NCBI GenBank assembly: GCA_012036325.1
Contig: JAAUPC010000177.1
Span: forward strand, 1 to 7,270
DNA: 7,270 bases
Source: Paracoccaceae bacterium
GTDB lineage: Bacteria > Pseudomonadota > Alphaproteobacteria > Rhodobacterales > Rhodobacteraceae
Reading direction: 5' to 3'
Shown here piece by piece: positions 4,061-7,270 of the stretch. The notes under the pieces were generated by a model. It was given only the letters and a program-made list of their open reading frames with translations. It made no database searches and was not told where the DNA came from. Numbering within the stretch: position 1 is the first letter of the stretch; each line of letters starts with the position of its first letter. Position numbers and translations under genes: made by a program.

Positions 4061-5149
4061 ATGAACATCCACACCCCCGATTTCGACCGCAAACCGTCGC
4101 GCGAAGAGGCTGCGGCGGCACTTGCCACCTTGCGCCAGTGGGCGGGGAAAGCCTCGGACGATGAGATTGCCACGCTGGATTCAGCGCTGGGCTACCTTGT
4201 GCCGGGGCAAAGCTATCCGGCCCTTAGCCGGGCATACCCGGAGTTTCGGGTGGATGACGCCTATCGCGCAACGCTGCCGGACCTGCAGAACGGGCCGTCC
4301 AGCCTGATCGTGGGCGCAAAGCAGCGCATCCAGCATGTGGGGATTTCGAATTTCCGCCTGCCGATCCGCTATGAGACGCGGGATGGCGGCCATATCCTGC
4401 TGGAAACCAGCGTGACCGGCACCGTCAGCCTTGAGGCGGAAAAGAAGGGCATCAACATGAGCCGCATCATGCGGTCTTTCTATGCCCATGCGAACGCGGC
4501 GTTTTCCTTTGGCGTGGTTGAGGCGGCGTTGGAGGACTACCTCACTGACCTTGGCAGTTTTGATGCGCGCATTCAGATGCGGGTGTCGTTCCCGATGCAG
4601 ATCACCTCGCTGCGGTCGGGGCTGGTCGGGTGGCAGTATTATGATCTGGCGCTGGAAGTGGTGGACGTGGCGGGGGTCCGGAAGAAGATCATCCATCTCG
4701 ACTATGTCTATTCCTCGACCTGCCCTTGCAGCCTGGAACTGTCGGAACACGCCCGGATGACGCGCGGCCACCTGGCCACGCCGCATTCGCAAAGGTCGGT
4801 CGCGCGTATCTCGGTTGAGGTGAAGCCGGGGGCGGTTCTTTGGTTCGAAGACCTGGTGGATATGGCGCGCGCAGGCGTGGTCACCGAGACGCAGGTGATG
4901 GTCAAGCGTGAGGATGAGCAGGCCTTTGCCGAGTTGAACGCCGCGAACCCGATCTTCGTTGAAGACGCCGCCCGCAGCTTTTGCGCGCAGTTGAAGGCCG
5001 ACCGGCGGATTGGCGACTTTCGGGTGATCGCCAGCCATCAGGAAAGCTTGCACAGCCATGACGCGGTCAGCCTTCTGACGGAGGGTGAGACGTTTGCGGC
5101 GGAAAGCCTGGACCCGCGCCTCTTCCAAAGCCTGTTCCACGTCGGGTGA
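4061..5149 (+). CDS. folE2: GTP cyclohydrolase FolE2 (type IB)
   Basis: This 362-residue cytoplasmic enzyme converts GTP to 7,8-dihydroneopterin triphosphate and formate, the first step of tetrahydrofolate synthesis, and supplies pterin precursors generally. Family signs are VGAKQRIQHVGISNFRLPI, the SVTGTVSLEAEKKGINMSR region, and YSSTCPCSLELSEH (Cys at residues 221 and 223, His at 230), which carries the conserved active-site metal-ligand cysteine. Near the end is RVIASHQESLHSHDAVS, a His/Glu-rich conserved segment. The N-terminal extension of about 60 residues (DFDRKPSREEAAAALATL) is, as I recall, common in alphaproteobacterial members. ATG 4061 is chosen because AAGG lies six bases upstream and the N-terminus fits; a longer frame from 3866 is rejected. 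trkH follows 38 bp after the stop, so co-transcription is possible. FolE2 is controlled by Zur in some bacteria, but I see no clear Zur box here. Confidence 0.95.
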   Translation: MNIHTPDFDRKPSREEAAAALATLRQWAGKASDDEIATLDSALGYLVPGQSYPALSRAYPEFRVDDAYRATLPDLQNGPSSLIVGAKQRIQHVGISNFRLPIRYETRDGGHILLETSVTGTVSLEAEKKGINMSRIMRSFYAHANAAFSFGVVEAALEDYLTDLGSFDARIQMRVSFPMQITSLRSGLVGWQYYDLALEVVDVAGVRKKIIHLDYVYSSTCPCSLELSEHARMTRGHLATPHSQRSVARISVEVKPGAVLWFEDLVDMARAGVVTETQVMVKREDEQAFAELNAANPIFVEDAARSFCAQLKADRRIGDFRVIASHQESLHSHDAVSLLTEGETFAAESLDPRLFQSLFHVG

Positions 5150-5187
5150 TTGACGCAAGGCCCGGGGCCGCGTAGCCATGCCCGACC

Positions 5188-6639
5188 ATGGTAGACTTTC
5201 GCCCCGTTGCCTATGTCGTCGGCCGTATCCTGATCGTCCTGGCGATCCTGATGCTGGCCCCGGCCGTCATTGACTGGCGGGCGGGACTGGACAATGGCGC
5301 GGCTTTTGCGGCCTCAGCCGCGATCACCGGGGTGATCGGGGGGGCGCTGACGCTGTCCACCGGCAACGCGCTGGGCAAGTCATTGGACACGCGGCAGGCC
5401 TATCTGCTGACAGCTTGCATCTGGGGGCTCGTCCCCCTGTTCGGGGCGCTGCCCTTCTACTTCGGCGCGCCGGGGTTGAACCTGCAACATGCCTATTTTG
5501 AGGCGGTGTCGGGCATTACCACGACCGGAGCCACAGTCATCTATGGGCTGGACGATCTGCCGATTGGCATGAACCTGTGGCGGGGCATGCTGAACTGGCT
5601 GGGGGGGCTTGGCATCGCTTTCATCGCGATGATCTTCCTGCCGCTGATGCGCGTGGGCGGCATGCAATTCTTCCGGACCGAGGGGTTTGACACCTTCGGC
5701 AAAGCGCTGCCGCGTGCCACTGACATCGCCCGGCAGTTGATGGTGGTCTATGTCGGGCTGACGGTCACCTGCATCGCGGTCTATTCCGCCATCGGGATGA
5801 CGGCATTGGATGCGGTGGTGAACGGCTTTGCCACCATTGCGACCGGGGGCTTTTCGCCTTCGGATGTGTCGTTCAACAAGTACATTGGCGCGGGTCAGTA
5901 TTTCGGGGCGCTGTTCATGCTGCTCGGCAGTCTGCCCTACATCCGTTATGTGCAGCTGGTGAACGGGTCGCCCGCTCCCCTGTGGCAGGACGCGCAAGTG
6001 CGGGCCTATCTGCGCTGGCTGGGTGCGGCGGTGCTGACGGTCTGCCTCTGGCGGGTCTGGACCACCGGTGCCGCGCTGGAGCCGACATTCCGTGAGACCT
6101 TGTTCAACCTGACCTCGATCATGTCCTCGACCGGGTTCTTTTCCGGCAGCTTTCCCACCTGGGGCGGGTTCATGCTGGTGGTGGCCTTTGTCATCGGGGT
6201 GATCGGGGCCTGTTCGGGGTCATCGGCTGCGGGGCTGTCGGTCTTCCGGTTGCAGTTGATGGCAGCGGTCCTTTGGCGTGAGGTGCGGCGGATTGGCAGC
6301 CCGTCCAGCGTCGACCCGATCCGCTATGATGGGCGGTCGGTCGAAGAGGACGTGCTGAACGCGCTGATCCTGTTCGTGTCCAGCTTCATCCTGATCCTGG
6401 GCGTGATGACCGTCGCCTTGACGCTTTTGGGGGTTGACCCGGTGTCGGCCCTGTTTGCGGTCTGGACCACGCTGGGCAATGTCGGCTACGGCTTTGGCCC
6501 GCTGGTCGAACGCACCGGGACCTTCATCGATTTTCCCGCAGGCGCGATTGCGATCATGACCCTGTGCATGATCCTTGGCCGCTTGGGCCTGCTGGCGATC
6601 CTGGTGCTGGTCCTGCCCAGTTTCTGGCGGCGTTGCTGA
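5188..6639 (+). CDS. trkH: Trk-type K+ uptake transporter membrane subunit TrkH
   Basis: This 483-residue polytopic inner-membrane protein is the ion-conducting subunit of a Trk potassium system, which normally works with the NAD-binding TrkA (not in this window). The four pore loops of the Trk/Ktr/HKT superfamily are present in order: TTTGAT (about 111-116), ATGGFS (about 218-223), SSTGFF (about 313-318) and GNVGYGF (about 430-436). Each contains the filter glycine. Hydrophobic segments fill most of the protein, and GLGIAFIAMIFLPLMRVGG after the first pore loop is typical. Length is normal for TrkH. The start at 5188 (MVDFRPVAYVVGRIL) lacks a strong Shine-Dalgarno; a nearby ATG at 5178 is out of frame. 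It follows folE2 by 38 bp. The C-terminus (LPSFWRRC) overlaps the remnant of a DNA repair gene, so its final residue and stop may be a rearrangement product. Confidence 0.94.
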   Translation: MVDFRPVAYVVGRILIVLAILMLAPAVIDWRAGLDNGAAFAASAAITGVIGGALTLSTGNALGKSLDTRQAYLLTACIWGLVPLFGALPFYFGAPGLNLQHAYFEAVSGITTTGATVIYGLDDLPIGMNLWRGMLNWLGGLGIAFIAMIFLPLMRVGGMQFFRTEGFDTFGKALPRATDIARQLMVVYVGLTVTCIAVYSAIGMTALDAVVNGFATIATGGFSPSDVSFNKYIGAGQYFGALFMLLGSLPYIRYVQLVNGSPAPLWQDAQVRAYLRWLGAAVLTVCLWRVWTTGAALEPTFRETLFNLTSIMSSTGFFSGSFPTWGGFMLVVAFVIGVIGACSGSSAAGLSVFRLQLMAAVLWREVRRIGSPSSVDPIRYDGRSVEEDVLNALILFVSSFILILGVMTVALTLLGVDPVSALFAVWTTLGNVGYGFGPLVERTGTFIDFPAGAIAIMTLCMILGRLGLLAILVLVLPSFWRRC

Positions 6640-7090
6640 TCCAGCCAAAGAAGCTGTCGGCCAAGGAGATGGATCGGCTGGTGCGGTCCATTTCGTATGT
6701 GCGCGTGGCGGACTGGCTCATCGCCTATGTCGTCAAGCAGCACCCCGACAAGGAGGCTCTTCGCCAGGAATGGATGGCCACGGACGACCGCTGGGTGGCC
6801 CGCGCCGCCTGGAGCCTGACCGCCGAGCGTATCGTGAAGAATCCGGACGGGCTCGACGTCTCGGCACTACTGGATCGCATCGAGTCCGAAATGGGCAGTG
6901 CCGATTGCGTGGTACAGTGGACGATGAACAGTACTCTTGCGGAAATCGGAATCCACTTCGCAAAACTCCGCAAGCGAGCCCTCGCCATTGGAGAGACGTT
7001 GGGAATCTATCGGGACTATCCCGTTCGAAAGGTTGCACGTCCCCCTTCGCCCCGATCTGGATCAACTTCATGGTGAGCCGGCAAGGCTGA
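6618..7090 (+). pseudogene. DNA alkylation repair protein (AlkD/HEAT-like) remnant: 5' truncated and frameshifted
   Basis: A frame running out of the 3' end of trkH reads QFLAALLIQPKKLSAKEMDR, followed by ADWLIAYVVKQHPDKEALR, ARAAWSLTAERIVKNPDGLD, VVQWTMNSTLAEIGIHFAKL and IGETLGIYRDYPV. This matches the C-terminal two-thirds of the DNA alkylation repair family as I remember it, HEAT-like-repeat proteins related to AlkD that act on alkylated bases. At about 7023-7025 one base is missing. The expected ending SKGCTSPFAPIWINFMVSRQ continues in the next frame to the TGA at 7088-7090, while the original frame gives an unrelated tail ending at 7076. The N-terminal part (roughly 70 residues) and any normal start are absent, because trkH occupies that place. 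Body residues look well conserved, so inactivation is probably recent. A sequencing error could explain the frameshift but not the truncation. Confidence 0.8.
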
Positions 7091-7190
7091 ACGAACACCG
7101 CCGGACCGCGGGATAACGGCCGCGTTCATCGGATGCGCCGCGCCAGCGTCGCGGCTGCAACCGAACGCAATAGCGAAAGGCAGTCAGTCT

Positions 7191-7270
7191 ATGCCAACGA
7201 ACTTCAAGCGATCAAGCAATCATCTCTCTATAGTCCTCACCCCAGTTACGCAATGGAGGCTTCATACCTC
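7191..7270 (+). CDS. Possible start of a reading frame at the window edge (unrecognised)
   Basis: An ATG at 7191 opens 26 codons (MPTNFKRSSNHLSIVLTPVT...) without a stop to the end of the window. AAAGG lies about 10 bases upstream (7176-7180). The stretch is visibly less GC-rich than the rest. The frame is too short to separate from chance and no family is recognised. Bases 7091-7190 show no other feature. Confidence 0.15.
   Translation, partial: MPTNFKRSSNHLSIVLTPVTQWRLHT

Noticed and set aside
4181..5179. Long minus-strand frame opposite folE2
   Set aside because: An Arg/His-rich shadow typical of GC-rich DNA; folE2 on the plus strand is certain.

Overview
The window looks like chromosomal DNA of an alphaproteobacterium, most likely Rhodobacteraceae. 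It is GC-rich, its housekeeping proteins (MetZ, FolE2, TrkH) read like that family, and metZ sits under a SAM-II riboswitch, a class concentrated in alphaproteobacteria. The genus cannot be fixed from this sequence alone.

Layout. Bases 1-327 (minus strand) hold the first 109 codons of an alpha/beta-hydrolase-like protein. A divergent control region (328-602) carries three GTGAC iterons spaced 11 bp apart, a sigma70-like promoter, a SAM-II riboswitch starting at the predicted transcription start, and an intrinsic terminator before metZ. metZ (603-1781) encodes O-succinylhomoserine sulfhydrylase. Next comes an accessory segment (about 1782-3791) with two paralogous genes for exported proteins. 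Both have a signal peptide, a long (D/G)-P-T triplet repeat and a C-terminal domain with one cysteine pair. They arose by a tandem duplication that also copied the last 39 codons of metZ, now a fragment at 2886-3005. A strong hairpin terminator (3889-3916) closes this segment.

folE2 (4061-5149, GTP cyclohydrolase IB) and trkH (5188-6639, K+ transporter membrane subunit) follow 38 bp apart on the same strand. The 3' end of trkH runs into the remnant of a DNA alkylation repair (AlkD/HEAT-like) gene. That remnant lacks its N-terminal part and has a one-base frameshift near its 3' end. The last 180 bp hold only a weak partial reading frame at the edge.

Functionally, the clearest regulated unit is metZ: the SAM-II aptamer and terminator fit feedback control of methionine synthesis by SAM. 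The likely novelty is the pair of DPT-repeat exported proteins. They sit between conserved housekeeping genes, share a 5' leader whose hairpin is kept by paired base changes, and differ sharply in their C-terminal halves. This looks like a variable surface or secreted protein locus, but their function is unknown.
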